A stretch of DNA of 53,351 nucleotides from RGIG7111 sp036839975 (GCA_036839975.1 DAISVU010000008.1:1-53351), one strand, 5' to 3'; positions 8,706 through 17,831 are shown, counted from the stretch's first letter. The notes: a model not told the origin generated them from the sequence alone. Program-made: numbers and translations.

Positions 8706-9488
8706 TTGGGTAAAGCGATAGCAATATTTAACCAGAAAGGTGGCGTCGGAAAGACGACCACCAACATCAACCTTGCCGCCTGTCTGGCGCTTAAAGGCAG
8801 AAAAATATTGATATTGGATATCGATCCTCAGGGAAACACGACCAGCGGGGTAGGTATATCAAAGAGGGATCTCAGGGTATCGACATATGAGCTTCTGATG
8901 GAAGACGATATGGATCCGAGAAAAGCTGTTCTGCCGACCGGTATAAAGGGACTGGATATAATTCCGGCTAATGTGCAGCTCGCAGGAGCCGAAGTGGAGC
9001 TTGTACAGGTGGAAGGACGGGAAACCAGGCTGAAAAACGCACTTGATAAAGTAAAACCGGACTATGATTATATATTCATAGACTGTCCGCCTTCGCTCGG
9101 ACTTCTGACGATAAATTCGCTGACGGCTGTGGAATCGGTGCTCATACCGATACAATGCGAATTTTATGCGCTTGAAGGCGTTAGCCAGCTGATGAGCACA
9201 ATAGAGATTGTAAAATCAAAACTGAATAAGGAGCTTGAAATAGAAGGTGTTATTCTCAGCATGTTTGACGGAAGAACAAATCTCTCGGCCCAAGTAGTCG
9301 AAGAAGTGAAGAAATATTTCAGGGACAGAGTGTTTACGACTGTAATTCCGAGAAATGTCAAACTGGCTGAAGCTCCAAGTTTTGGAATGCCTATAGCGCA
9401 GTACGACCCGCGCAGCACAGGCGCGAAAGCATATATGAAGTTTGCGGATGAATTTCTGAAGTTGGAGGAGGAGGCTAATGGCAGTTAA
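8706..9488 (+). CDS. parA: Chromosome partitioning ATPase ParA (Soj)
   Basis: ParA/Soj is a DNA-binding ATPase that works with ParB in origin segregation and can regulate DnaA. The 260 residues show the deviant Walker A KGGVGKTTTNINLAA at the start, Walker A' DIDPQGNTTSG, and Walker B YIFIDCPPSLGLLT. It starts at TTG 8706 with AGGAGG six bases upstream; an ATG at 8701 is in the wrong frame. Its end overlaps parB by 11 bases, so the two are translationally coupled. Confidence 0.95.
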   Translation: MGKAIAIFNQKGGVGKTTTNINLAACLALKGRKILILDIDPQGNTTSGVGISKRDLRVSTYELLMEDDMDPRKAVLPTGIKGLDIIPANVQLAGAEVELVQVEGRETRLKNALDKVKPDYDYIFIDCPPSLGLLTINSLTAVESVLIPIQCEFYALEGVSQLMSTIEIVKSKLNKELEIEGVILSMFDGRTNLSAQVVEEVKKYFRDRVFTTVIPRNVKLAEAPSFGMPIAQYDPRSTGAKAYMKFADEFLKLEEEANGS

Positions 9489-10389
9489 GAAAAGCGGACT
9501 GGGCAAGGGTCTGGATGCTTTGTTTGCAGATGCGGCGGTTTCAACAGGCGGCAGTCAGGGAGCAGAACAGAATTTAAAAAATATAAACGCGCATGGAGAA
9601 ACAGCAGAGGATGCAGTTCGGTACATTGATATAAATGATATCGCGCCCAACGAAGATCAGCCGAGGAAAGTCTTTGATGAAGAAAAACTGCTGGAATTGG
9701 CGGATTCCATAAAAAAGCACGGCATCATACAGCCGCTTGTTTTAAGAAAAACCAAAACGGGCTACAGTCTGGTTGCAGGCGAAAGACGGTGGAGAGCCGC
9801 AAGACTTGCCGACCTTAAAGAAGTGCCCTGTATAATAAAAAAACTGACTGATGAAGAAAATATGTTGCTTGCAATCATTGAAAACATGCAGCGCGAAGAC
9901 CTTGATCCGATCGAAGAAGCGGAAGGCCTCGACAAGATGGCGCACACATATGGGCTGACGCAGGAGCAGATAGCAAAAAGCATATCTAAAAGCAGGCCGT
10001 ATGTGACAAATTCTCTGAGACTGTTAAAATTGTCGGAAGAGGTGCAGCGGATGGTGTCAGCGGGCAGTTTGTCGATGGGTCATGCAAGAGCCCTGCTGGG
10101 TATGGAAAGCGAAAAACAGCAGAAGGAGCTTGCTGATAAAATAGCAAGGGAAGACCTTTCGGTCAGAGCGGTTGAAGCTGCCATCAGGGGGAAACAGCCG
10201 CGCAGAAAGCCCAGAAAAAAGACAAGACGCAGAGATGCAGAAATAGAAAGAGTTGAAAATGAGCTTAAAGATGTATTCGGTACGAAAATCATATTGGATC
10301 ATCATGGCAGCAGCGGAAGAATCGAGATCGAATATTACAGCAGAGATGAATTAGACAGACTCATTGATATGCTGCGCTCTGTTAAATAG
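9478..10389 (+). CDS. parB: Chromosome partitioning protein ParB (Spo0J)
   Basis: ParB is a CTP-dependent clamp that loads at parS. The 303 residues show the family N-terminus KKSGLGKGLDALFAD, the CTP/arginine box GERRWRAARLA, the motif ENMQREDLDPIEEAE, a helix-turn-helix (TQEQIAKSISKSRPYVTN), and a lysine/arginine-rich linker before the C-terminal dimerisation domain. ATG within the end of parA behind GGAGGAGG. It is bracketed by a perfect parS upstream of parA and a near-match directly after its own stop. Confidence 0.95.
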   Translation: MAVKKSGLGKGLDALFADAAVSTGGSQGAEQNLKNINAHGETAEDAVRYIDINDIAPNEDQPRKVFDEEKLLELADSIKKHGIIQPLVLRKTKTGYSLVAGERRWRAARLADLKEVPCIIKKLTDEENMLLAIIENMQREDLDPIEEAEGLDKMAHTYGLTQEQIAKSISKSRPYVTNSLRLLKLSEEVQRMVSAGSLSMGHARALLGMESEKQQKELADKIAREDLSVRAVEAAIRGKQPRRKPRKKTRRRDAEIERVENELKDVFGTKIILDHHGSSGRIEIEYYSRDELDRLIDMLRSVK

Positions 10390-10403
10390 TTCCACGTGAA
10401 ACT
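10388..10403. promoter_or_regulatory. parS-like site after parB
   Basis: AGTTCCACGTGAAACT matches parS (TGTTNCACGTGAAACA) except for the two outermost bases. It begins inside the parB stop codon. Confidence 0.75.
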
Positions 10404-10430
10404 AAAAGTCCGGCAGACACCCGGGCTTTT
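10404..10430 (+). terminator. Intrinsic terminator after parB
   Basis: A 10-bp stem with one GU pair (10404-10413 with 10421-10430) and a 7-base loop. Flanking A and T tracts form part of the stem, so it may work in both directions. Confidence 0.75.
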
Positions 10431-10502
10431 AAGTTATAATAAAGAAGCGAGATAAAAAGCAAAGAATCTGAGAAGGAATGAAAAAAGAAAGGAGAGCCGG
10501 CC

Positions 10503-11579
10503 GTGAGAAGGAAGAAAATCATACAAACTGTTTCGCTCGGGGATAAAAATGACCGGATCATAACGATCGATCAGACAAGGCTGCCCGGCGAAGAAAAGAT
10601 AATAGAATTAAAGACTCAGGAAGAGATCAGGAATGCCATATATAAGCTTAAAGTGAGGGGCGCGCCTGCTATCGGTGTGTGCGCAGCTTACGGCATATAT
10701 CTGGGGACGGCGGAAAGTGACGCGCAGGATGCGGAAGATCTGTACGAGGATTTCGGGGAAAAGAAGAATTACCTCTTGTCCGCGAGACCTACTGCGGTAA
10801 GTCTTTCCCGGGCGCTTGAGCGCATGGATGAAGCGTTTAGGAAAAATATGGATAAAAGCACTGCCGAGATAAAGCAGGCACTGCTTGAAGAAGCGGACAG
10901 AATAAAAGAAGAAGATATTGAGACATGCAGAAGAATAGGCGAAAACGCGCTTATGCTCATAGGCGACGGCAGTGCGATACTCACTCATTGCAATGCGGGA
11001 AGGTTTGCAGCTGTAAAATACGGTACTGCTCTTGCAGGCATATATATGGCTGCGGAACGCGGGTATGAGATAAAAGTGTTTGCAGATGAAACACGCCCTC
11101 TTTTGCAGGGAAGCCGCCTGACTGCATATGAGCTTATGGAGGCAGGTATAGATGTTACGCTGATTTGTGACAGCGCTGCAGCCGCAGTAATGAGGACCGG
11201 CAAAGTGGACATGATATTTACGGGAGCGGACAGGATAGCGGCAAACGGAGACACCGCAAATAAAATAGGAACGGCAGGGATCGCAATAATAGCAAAATAT
11301 TATGATATTCCCGTGTACGTATGTGCGCCGCTTTCAACTGTGGATATGAACTGCAGGACAGGAAATGATATCGTCATAGAGGAAAGACCGGCTTCTGAGG
11401 TAACGATGAAATGGTTTGAAAGACCGATGGCTCCGGAAAGAGCAGCTGTATATAACCCTGCTTTTGATATAACGAACAGAGAAAACATATCAGCCATAAT
11501 CACTGAATGCGGGATCGCAAGACCGCCGTTTGCAGAGTCGATAAAAGCGCTTTTAAAAAAACGGCGGGAAGAAAAGTGA
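10503..11579 (+). CDS. mtnA: S-methyl-5-thioribose-1-phosphate isomerase MtnA
   Basis: Converts 5-methylthioribose-1-phosphate to the ribulose form in methylthioadenosine salvage; some homologues also act on 5-deoxyribose-1-phosphate. The 358 residues have the N-terminal KVRGAPAIGVCAAYG, the catalytic-cysteine segment ILTHCNAG near 162 and the catalytic-aspartate segment TGADRIAANGDTANKIGT near 240. These set it apart from regulatory eIF2B relatives. GTG start 10503 behind AAGGAG. The next gene is a class II aldolase, which points to the aldolase branch rather than the oxygen-dependent dioxygenase branch of methionine salvage. Confidence 0.93.
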   Translation: MRRKKIIQTVSLGDKNDRIITIDQTRLPGEEKIIELKTQEEIRNAIYKLKVRGAPAIGVCAAYGIYLGTAESDAQDAEDLYEDFGEKKNYLLSARPTAVSLSRALERMDEAFRKNMDKSTAEIKQALLEEADRIKEEDIETCRRIGENALMLIGDGSAILTHCNAGRFAAVKYGTALAGIYMAAERGYEIKVFADETRPLLQGSRLTAYELMEAGIDVTLICDSAAAAVMRTGKVDMIFTGADRIAANGDTANKIGTAGIAIIAKYYDIPVYVCAPLSTVDMNCRTGNDIVIEERPASEVTMKWFERPMAPERAAVYNPAFDITNRENISAIITECGIARPPFAESIKALLKKRREEK

Positions 11580-11667
11580 GGCAGGAAAAGACTTACGATC
11601 CTGGCGGAAGCGTGAAGGATACAGAAAGGAGTACATGCCGGAAGCCGGTACCGGTATGTGACAGGAG

Positions 11668-12312
11668 ATGAACTTCAAAAAGACACTGGTTGAAACAGGA
11701 ATTGCTCTGCTTGAAAAAAAGCTTACAGCAGAGACGTGGGGAAATATAAGCAGCAGAGATCCTGAAAGCGGAAAAATATACATGACGCCCAGCGCGATGA
11801 GATACGATATCATAAAAGAGGACGATATCATCGTCTGCGATATCGACGGCAATATTTTAGAAGGCGAAAGAAAACCGACAAGTGAAAAGTATCTACATCT
11901 GAAAATATATAAAGAGCGCAGCGATATAAATGCAGTAATATATACACATGCAGAGGATTCTCTGGTGTTTGCCGTTCTCGGTGAAACGATCCCGATCATA
12001 ACAGATGAAGCGGCTCAAAGTCTGGAATTTCCGGCTGAAACAGCAGATTACGCATTGCCCGGAAGCATGGAACTTGCAGAAAACTGTATTGTAAAACTCA
12101 GATCAGGACAGAAGGCCTGTCTGCTTAAATCACATGGCGCTGTATGCTTCGGAGAGGATATGGAAGATGCAGTGAAAACTGCTGTCGTGCTTGAGACAAC
12201 AGCACGGGTCTACTGGAAGGCACGCACGATCGGTACACCGCAGCCGATACAAGACGATCACGTTAAATTCATGCGTAATTTTGTGCATAATGAATATGGA
12301 CAGGACAAATAG
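11668..12312 (+). CDS. Class II aldolase/adducin family protein (L-fuculose-phosphate-aldolase-like)
   Basis: Zn-dependent class II aldolases of this family cleave sugar 1-phosphates to DHAP and an aldehyde. The 214 residues show ETWGNISSRD near the N-terminus, the catalytic-glutamate region KPTSEKYLHLKIY and a C-terminal metal histidine in LLKSHGAVCFGEDM. The HxH metal motif reads YTH (in AVIYTHAEDS): the first His is Tyr, one base from His. Next to mtnA, the likely substrate is 5-methylthioribulose-1-P or 5-deoxyribulose-1-P. Ribosome site GGAG directly abuts the ATG, unusually close; an in-frame stop just upstream excludes an earlier start. Confidence 0.82.
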   Translation: MNFKKTLVETGIALLEKKLTAETWGNISSRDPESGKIYMTPSAMRYDIIKEDDIIVCDIDGNILEGERKPTSEKYLHLKIYKERSDINAVIYTHAEDSLVFAVLGETIPIITDEAAQSLEFPAETADYALPGSMELAENCIVKLRSGQKACLLKSHGAVCFGEDMEDAVKTAVVLETTARVYWKARTIGTPQPIQDDHVKFMRNFVHNEYGQDK

Positions 12313-12376
12313 CAGAGGAGGCTTTTTGCGTAAAGCTTCCCGGCACAGGCATATATCAGACCTACTTTTACTTATA

Positions 12377-13369
12377 TTAGCGTTTAGCGAAATATTTTAA
12401 GGCTACAGCCATGAGTCTCCTGTCGATCTTTGAATATACTTTCTTTGCATCAGTGCCGGCGGGTCTTGAGTCCTTTGCTGTGCTTTTTGCGTATGTGGTT
12501 ATACAGATATATTCATTCCCGCGCAGAGAGGCAAGTGTGGCGAGGCAGTTTAGTGCACCTCCTGTAGTGCCGGTCTTGCCGCCTTTGATATATCCGGCGT
12601 TTCTTCCGATTTTTCCGAATACAGTGCTTCTGAGAATTCTTTTTTTCTTAGTTATATTCGTCACGGGGACTTTGTGTTTTTTCGATGTGAACACCTTTCG
12701 AAAGGTCTTGTTTTTTAGCGCATATTTCAGCAGCTTTGTTAAATCATTCGTCGTCGTGTAAGTCCCCCTGCTGTCAGAGCCTACCGGGTTTGAAAAGTGA
12801 GTGCGGCTCATTTTAAGCTTCTTTGCCTTTTTGTTCATGAGTGCAACGAATTTTTTTTCGGAACCCGCACTCTTTTTCGCAAGTGCACATGCGCAGTCAG
12901 CGCCTGACGGAAGCATAGTTCCGTAAAGAAGCGTCTTGCACGATACCGTCTCATTCTTTTTAAAGCCTGCAACGGCAAGACCTGTCCCGTCCAGCTTATT
13001 TATAAGCTTTGATGAAAATGTAAATTTGTCATTAAGATCTTTGATGTTTTCGATCGCGACAAGGCAGGTCATCATTTTGGTGAGCGATGCAGGACGAGTC
13101 TTTTTGTTAGCTGCTTTGCTGTAAATGACCTTGGAATTTTCAAGATCAAAAACCGTTGCGTTGCGGCTGGTGAGATGATCGACATCTACGGAATCTAAAA
13201 GCTGTGAAGGACTGTGGCTCATAATGTAAAGCGGGTCACCTTTTTCAGGCGGTATCTGAGGGCCGGTAAGATCTACGGCATTGTACATAAACCAGCCAGA
13301 TGCCGAGACAGCCAGCATGAGAATTAAAATCAGAATTTTTTCCCCTCGGTATGTTTCTTTTTCTGTCAT
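12377..13369 (-). CDS. D-alanyl-D-alanine carboxypeptidase (DacF-like, S11 family)
   Basis: Low-molecular-weight penicillin-binding protein that trims the last D-Ala from peptidoglycan stem peptides outside the membrane. The 330 residues have an N-terminal membrane anchor (about 11-31), the SxxK motif in PASLTKMMT near 94, a second motif SGAD where SGN is classical, the family segment RTHFSNPVGSDSRGTYTT and the KTG motif GGKTGTTGGA near 266. It ends shortly after the KTG region, so the C-terminal beta domain of DacA-type enzymes is short or absent. Convergent with the aldolase gene; no clear terminator between them. Confidence 0.9.
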   Translation of the reverse strand: MTEKETYRGEKILILILMLAVSASGWFMYNAVDLTGPQIPPEKGDPLYIMSHSPSQLLDSVDVDHLTSRNATVFDLENSKVIYSKAANKKTRPASLTKMMTCLVAIENIKDLNDKFTFSSKLINKLDGTGLAVAGFKKNETVSCKTLLYGTMLPSGADCACALAKKSAGSEKKFVALMNKKAKKLKMSRTHFSNPVGSDSRGTYTTTNDLTKLLKYALKNKTFRKVFTSKKHKVPVTNITKKKRILRSTVFGKIGRNAGYIKGGKTGTTGGALNCLATLASLRGNEYICITTYAKSTAKDSRPAGTDAKKVYSKIDRRLMAVALKYFAKR

Positions 13370-13447
13370 ATGAAGTCTCCCAAAAATGTTTTCATGTCAT
13401 TATAACAGATTGAAAAACTCCATAAATCTTATAATTTTGAAGAAAGG

Positions 13448-14213
13448 TGTGCAAATGGAACGGTGTATTATGCCATCAAACCAAAGGTTAAAATAGCAAA
13501 GCGACTTGTTTTATATTTCTTCGGTGGCGGATATACAACATCGAGAAATTCCGGTGATTTTGAATTTGGTCAGGAGATGGCAAATCAAAGTGATGCGGAA
13601 GAATGGCTTGTATGGTATCCGCTTTTTCCAAAGACAACCGGTTTACAAATCATTGAAGCGGAATTAAATGTTTATCAGGATGCACTTAAATTGTTTGATG
13701 CAAAGGACATTACATTTTTCGGGTTATCAAGCGGGGCGAGCCTTGCTCAAAGTATTTTTTTGCATATTCTTGAAAAAGATTTGAAATTGCCGATGCCGAA
13801 AAGATTGATTATGTATTCTCCAACATTCCGTCTTCCTCCCGGTAAGGAACAAATGGAAGAGATGAGGCGTAAAGATAAACTGGATTGTATTATTCCGGCC
13901 AGTTATATAATAGAGCAGGATAAGGTCATAAATAAGGTTGATTTACAAAATGTGGGATATATGAAATCTCCCATCGCTTATTCATGGAAAGGCTTGCCTG
14001 AGATGTATGTTATTTACGGCTCTTACGAGGTACTTATATCTCAACTTTCTGAAGCTAAGGAAAAACTGAAGCGGATGGTGTGATTATGAAAACATTGGTG
14101 AGGGCATGATGTATACATGGGCTGCAGCAGGTTTTCTGCCTGAGGCCAAAGAAATAAGAAATAATATCTATGCAGCAATAAGAAGAGATAAGGATGACGG
14201 GTTCATGGTGTGA
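13448..14213 (+). pseudogene. Decayed alpha/beta hydrolase (acetyl-esterase/HSL-like)
   Basis: A frame opening near 13448 with no good start (GTG 13463 is possible) encodes an alpha/beta-hydrolase core: an oxyanion loop FFGGGY (usually HGGG) and nucleophile motif FFGLSSGASLAQ. It stops at 14083 after EAKEKLKRMV. The family C-terminus (GEGMMYTWAAAGFLPEAKE) continues in another frame to 14213. Restoring one G at each of two spots near 14070 and 14083 rejoins the frames as KLKADGVDYEN. The usual catalytic His (GMMH) is also Tyr. Missing N-terminus, two frame shifts and lost residues indicate a remnant. Confidence 0.75.
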
Positions 14214-14338
14214 AGGTAACAAAACGTCAACTACTCCCCCCATGAAGAAGGCGTATTGTACAGGATAAATGAAGATGAGTCAATATAGGCCAAGAAATTT
14301 TTGTTTAGATCCGGGTCTCTTATCATAAAGTCGGATCG

Positions 14339-14367
14339 TTGAGCTTTAGGCGGAAAAATGCTATAAT
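14339..14367 (+). promoter_or_regulatory. Promoter of purB
   Basis: -35 TTGAGC (14339-14344), 17-base spacer, perfect -10 TATAAT (14362-14367). It leaves a leader of about 110 bases before purB in which I see no recognisable riboswitch. The rest of 14214-14485 holds no gene. Confidence 0.75.
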
Positions 14368-14485
14368 ATTTCGTTATTGAAACAACTTGCAGAACAGGGG
14401 ATAGAACATTAGGATAGTGAGCCTTGTTTTTATATTTAACCCCGTATGTGACACGCGGCGAGGAAAAGCGGGGAAGGAGAGACCC

Positions 14486-15913
14486 ATGAAAGCATATGAA
14501 AGCCCGTTATCGGAAAGATATCCAAGCAGGGAAATGAAGTATATCTTTTCACCGGAGAAGAAATTCAGGACATGGCGAAAGCTGTGGATAGCTCTCGCTG
14601 AAACAGAAAAAGATCTCGGACTCGACATTTCGCAAGAGCAGATAGATGAGTTAAAGGAGAATGCGGACGATATAAATTACGAGGAGGCTGAAAAACGTGA
14701 GACAGTCGTCAGACATGATGTAATGTCGCATGTATACGCGTACGGGCTTCAGTGTCCGAAGGCGAAGGGGATAATACATCTTGGCGCGACATCGTGCTAT
14801 GTCGGTGACAATACAGATATTATACTGATGAAGGAAGCGCTCGGTATCGTTCGGGTAAAGCTTGTGAACATAATCGCGAAGCTTTCAGATTTTGCTAGAA
14901 AATATAAGGCTTTGCCGACACTCGGATTTACTCATTTTCAGCCGGCTCAGCCTACGACGGTGGGAAAGCGCGCAACGCTGTGGATACATGATCTTATGAT
15001 GGATCTTGCTGATCTCGAATACGTATCGGCTTCACTTAAGCTGCTCGGATCCAAAGGCACCACCGGGACACAGGCCTCATTTTTTGAACTTTTTGACGGA
15101 GATATGGAAAAGGTAAGAAAGACAGATCAGATGATAGCGGAAAAGATGGGTTTTGCCGAATGCTATCCGGTATCGGGACAGACGTATTCTCGTAAAGTTG
15201 ACAGCCGGGTCCTGAACGTGCTTGCAGGGATAGCGCAGAGCGCGCATAAATTTTCAAATGATATAAGGCTGCTTCAGCACCTTAAGGAAATAGAAGAACC
15301 GTTTGAAAAGGATCAGATAGGTTCATCGGCGATGGCTTATAAGAGAAACCCGATGAGGAGCGAAAGGATCGCATCACTTGCGAATCATGTGATCGCAAAT
15401 GCGGTAAATCCGATGATTACGGCAGCGATGCAGTGGTTTGAGCGGACATTGGATGATTCGGCAAATAAGCGTCTGAGCATTCCTGAAGGCTTCCTTGCGC
15501 TTGACGGCATACTGGAGCTTTATTTAAACGTCGCTTCGGGACTTGTGGTATATCCTAAAGTGATAGAAATGAGACTGATGAACGAGCTCCCTTTTATGGC
15601 GACTGAAAATATAATTATGGATGCGGTCAAAGCGGGCGGAGACAGACAGGAGCTGCATGAAAAAATCAGACAGCATTCGATGGCGGCGGGCAGGAAAATC
15701 AAAGAAGAAGGAGGGGCAAACGATCTTGTAGACAGGATTGCTGCAGATCCGGCATTTGGCATGAACCGTGAGCAGATAACTGCTTTGATGGAACCGAAAA
15801 ATTTTACGGGCTGCGCGGAAGAGCAGACGGAGAGATTTCTGACAGATGAAGTCTCGCCCGTACTTGAAAAATACAAGGACAGGCTGGGACTTGAGGCTGA
15901 CATAAACGTTTAA
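14486..15913 (+). CDS. purB: Adenylosuccinate lyase
   Basis: Catalyses two beta-eliminations in purine synthesis: SAICAR to AICAR and adenylosuccinate to AMP. I start it at ATG 14486 (AAGGAG 9 bases upstream), giving 475 residues and the typical start MKAYESPLSERYPSREM of the longer form. Visible motifs: HLGATSCYVGDNTDI, THFQPAQPTTVGKRA, and the flexible catalytic-serine signature loop GSSAMAYKRNPMRSE near residue 288. Adjacent to the purA remnant, which would have supplied its substrate. Confidence 0.96.
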   Translation: MKAYESPLSERYPSREMKYIFSPEKKFRTWRKLWIALAETEKDLGLDISQEQIDELKENADDINYEEAEKRETVVRHDVMSHVYAYGLQCPKAKGIIHLGATSCYVGDNTDIILMKEALGIVRVKLVNIIAKLSDFARKYKALPTLGFTHFQPAQPTTVGKRATLWIHDLMMDLADLEYVSASLKLLGSKGTTGTQASFFELFDGDMEKVRKTDQMIAEKMGFAECYPVSGQTYSRKVDSRVLNVLAGIAQSAHKFSNDIRLLQHLKEIEEPFEKDQIGSSAMAYKRNPMRSERIASLANHVIANAVNPMITAAMQWFERTLDDSANKRLSIPEGFLALDGILELYLNVASGLVVYPKVIEMRLMNELPFMATENIIMDAVKAGGDRQELHEKIRQHSMAAGRKIKEEGGANDLVDRIAADPAFGMNREQITALMEPKNFTGCAEEQTERFLTDEVSPVLEKYKDRLGLEADINV

Positions 15914-15932
15914 AAATAAAGTAGCGGAGCCT

Positions 15933-16463
15933 GACACTTGTCCGGCGCTGCACATGCTGCCTTCAGGTGTTTTTTACGGACATACGACGAATCTGATCGG
16001 TAACGGCGCGGCGGTGACGGAGGCGAGTACGGGGCGACGACAGGAAGACCGAGAAGAGTCGGCTGGTTCGATTCGGTCGCGACAAGGTACGGATGCAGGA
16101 TGCAGGGTGCTAAGGAAGTGGCGCTAACGGTGGTGGATCCGCTCGGATACCTTGATGAGAGACCTGTTTGCACAGGATATGAGATAGACGGGCACGAAGT
16201 GCACAGTTTCCCGAACACGGTCGGGCTTGAAAAGGCAAAGCCTGTGCTGGAAAAGCGATATCAGAGGCATCAGAAAAACAGAGGAGCTGCCGCGGGAGTG
16301 TATAAAATACATAGATAGAATAGAATGTGAGGTAGGAGTTCCTATCACGATGGTATCGAACGGCCCGGGCCGTGAGGATATGATCAGAAGGGATCCGAAG
16401 AGAAGATCTGAAGCTGGACATAATATCGGACGGCAGACAGAGAAAATATTATATAAATCATAA
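15933..16463 (+). pseudogene. purA: Remnant of adenylosuccinate synthetase (purA)
   Basis: Three out-of-frame pieces of PurA lie in order. From 15933: ALHMLPSGV...NLIGNGAAV, resembling the region near residues 50-80. From 16025: GATTGRPRRVGWFDSVATRY, then RMQGAKEVALTV and VCTGYEIDGHEV, from the C-terminal third. From about 16232 in another frame: KSDIRGIRKTEELP and PITMVSNGPGRED, the C-terminal end. Roughly 200 or more middle codons, including most catalytic residues, are gone, as is the N-terminal GTP-binding part. It cannot be functional. A working purA would have to be elsewhere. Confidence 0.88.
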
Positions 16464-16548
16464 AATTAGGTAAATGCAGTCAGGATGGCATTCATGACGC
16501 AGAAAAACAAGATAAAAATTGTGCGCTTACAGGAAAGAGGGTGTTTAA

Positions 16549-17703
16549 ATGTATAAAGCAACTATGCGGTCTGCATGGGCAGAGATCAATTTGATAAACC
16601 TTGAATACAATTTGAGAAATATAAGAGCAAAAGCAGGTCGGGATAAAAAGATAATAGCCGTTGTGAAGGCTGACGCCTATGGTCACGGAGCTGTGGAAGT
16701 GGCGGAAGTGCTGAGAAAAAGCGGAGTCGACTGCTTTGCAGTTTCATCGCTTGAGGAAGCGATAACTCTGAGGGAGGCGGGAATAAAAGAAGAGATCGTC
16801 ATATTTTGCCTTGTGCCCGGCATATGTGCGGATGTCGTGATAGAGTATGATCTTATTCCGGTTATAAGCAGCTGCGAGTCTGCAAAGGCTTTTTCAGATG
16901 CGGCTGAAGATACGGGAAAAACAGCGACCGGATTTATTGCCGTAGATACGGGGATGGGCAGGATCGGTCTGCTTGCGGATGATGCACATCGCGAGGCGTC
17001 TTTGGTGGAGATAAAGAAAATCGCCGGTCTGCCGTCGTTTGAAATCAAAGGCATGATCTCACACTTTGCTTGCGCGGACTGTGAGGATCAGAGCTATTCG
17101 CACGAGCAGGAGCGAAAATACAAAGAATTTGCAGATATGATCGAAGCGGAAGGGATCGATACAGGCATCAAAACCTTTGCAAACAGTGCAGCTGTAATGC
17201 AGCTTCCGGGAGCGCATTACGATGCGGTACGTCCGGGAATTATACTTTACGGATATTATCCGTCGGATGAGGTGGACAGGAGCAGTCTTTCAATTCTTCC
17301 GGTGATGACGATCAAGGCGGAGATCGCCTATCTCAAAGATGTGGATAAAGGCTTTGCGGTAAGTTACGGAAGCAGCTTTATCACGGAAAGACCGAGCAGG
17401 ATCGCTACGATCACGCTCGGATATGCGGACGGGCTTCCAAGGAGATGTTCGGGCAGGGCGCATGTGCTTATTAACGGAAAAAAAGCCCCGATTGTCGGGA
17501 ACATCTGCATGGATCAGTGTATGATCGATGTTACCGACATCCTCGGAGTAAAGATCGGAGATGAAGTTATAGTAATGGGAAGCGACGGTGTGAATTCAAT
17601 CCTGGCCGATGATATCGCAGAGGCTGCGGGAATGATCAACTACGAGGTCATCTGTGGATTCAGACAGAGACTGCCAAAAGTTTATATCAAACAGCTGATT
17701 TAA
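16549..17703 (+). CDS. alr: Alanine racemase
   Basis: PLP enzyme that interconverts L- and D-alanine for peptidoglycan. The 384 residues have the PLP-lysine motif AVVKADAYGHGA near residue 39, the motif AVDTGMGRIGL and the C-terminal catalytic-tyrosine region VSYGSSFITE near 270, followed by LGYADGLPRRCSG and GNICMDQCMIDVT. ATG start with an AGAGGG-type ribosome site. It lies between the purA remnant and a small NrdD-like gene; the D,D-carboxypeptidase at 12.4 kb acts on the same D-Ala-containing product. Confidence 0.96.
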   Translation: MYKATMRSAWAEINLINLEYNLRNIRAKAGRDKKIIAVVKADAYGHGAVEVAEVLRKSGVDCFAVSSLEEAITLREAGIKEEIVIFCLVPGICADVVIEYDLIPVISSCESAKAFSDAAEDTGKTATGFIAVDTGMGRIGLLADDAHREASLVEIKKIAGLPSFEIKGMISHFACADCEDQSYSHEQERKYKEFADMIEAEGIDTGIKTFANSAAVMQLPGAHYDAVRPGIILYGYYPSDEVDRSSLSILPVMTIKAEIAYLKDVDKGFAVSYGSSFITERPSRIATITLGYADGLPRRCSGRAHVLINGKKAPIVGNICMDQCMIDVTDILGVKIGDEVIVMGSDGVNSILADDIAEAAGMINYEVICGFRQRLPKVYIKQLI

Positions 17704-17791
17704 AGCGATATAAAACCTTGTGTAAAAGCAAAAGAATTGTGCATATATCGTTTATATTTAAAAAAAAGAGGTATAAAATGACGAGATATGG

Positions 17792-17797
17792 TATAAT
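17792..17797 (+). promoter_or_regulatory. -10 element before the NrdD-like gene
   Basis: TATAAT at 17792-17797 with no convincing -35 at the right distance. It lies 34 bases before the ATG at 17832. Confidence 0.4.
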
Positions 17798-17831
17798 GAA
17801 TCTTGCTTAAAGTATAAAGGAGATGAGGTAA

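Noticed and set aside
14417..14485. Longer purB start at 14417
   Set aside because: ATG 14486 has a good ribosome site and gives the canonical purB N-terminus; the upstream codons do not resemble the family.
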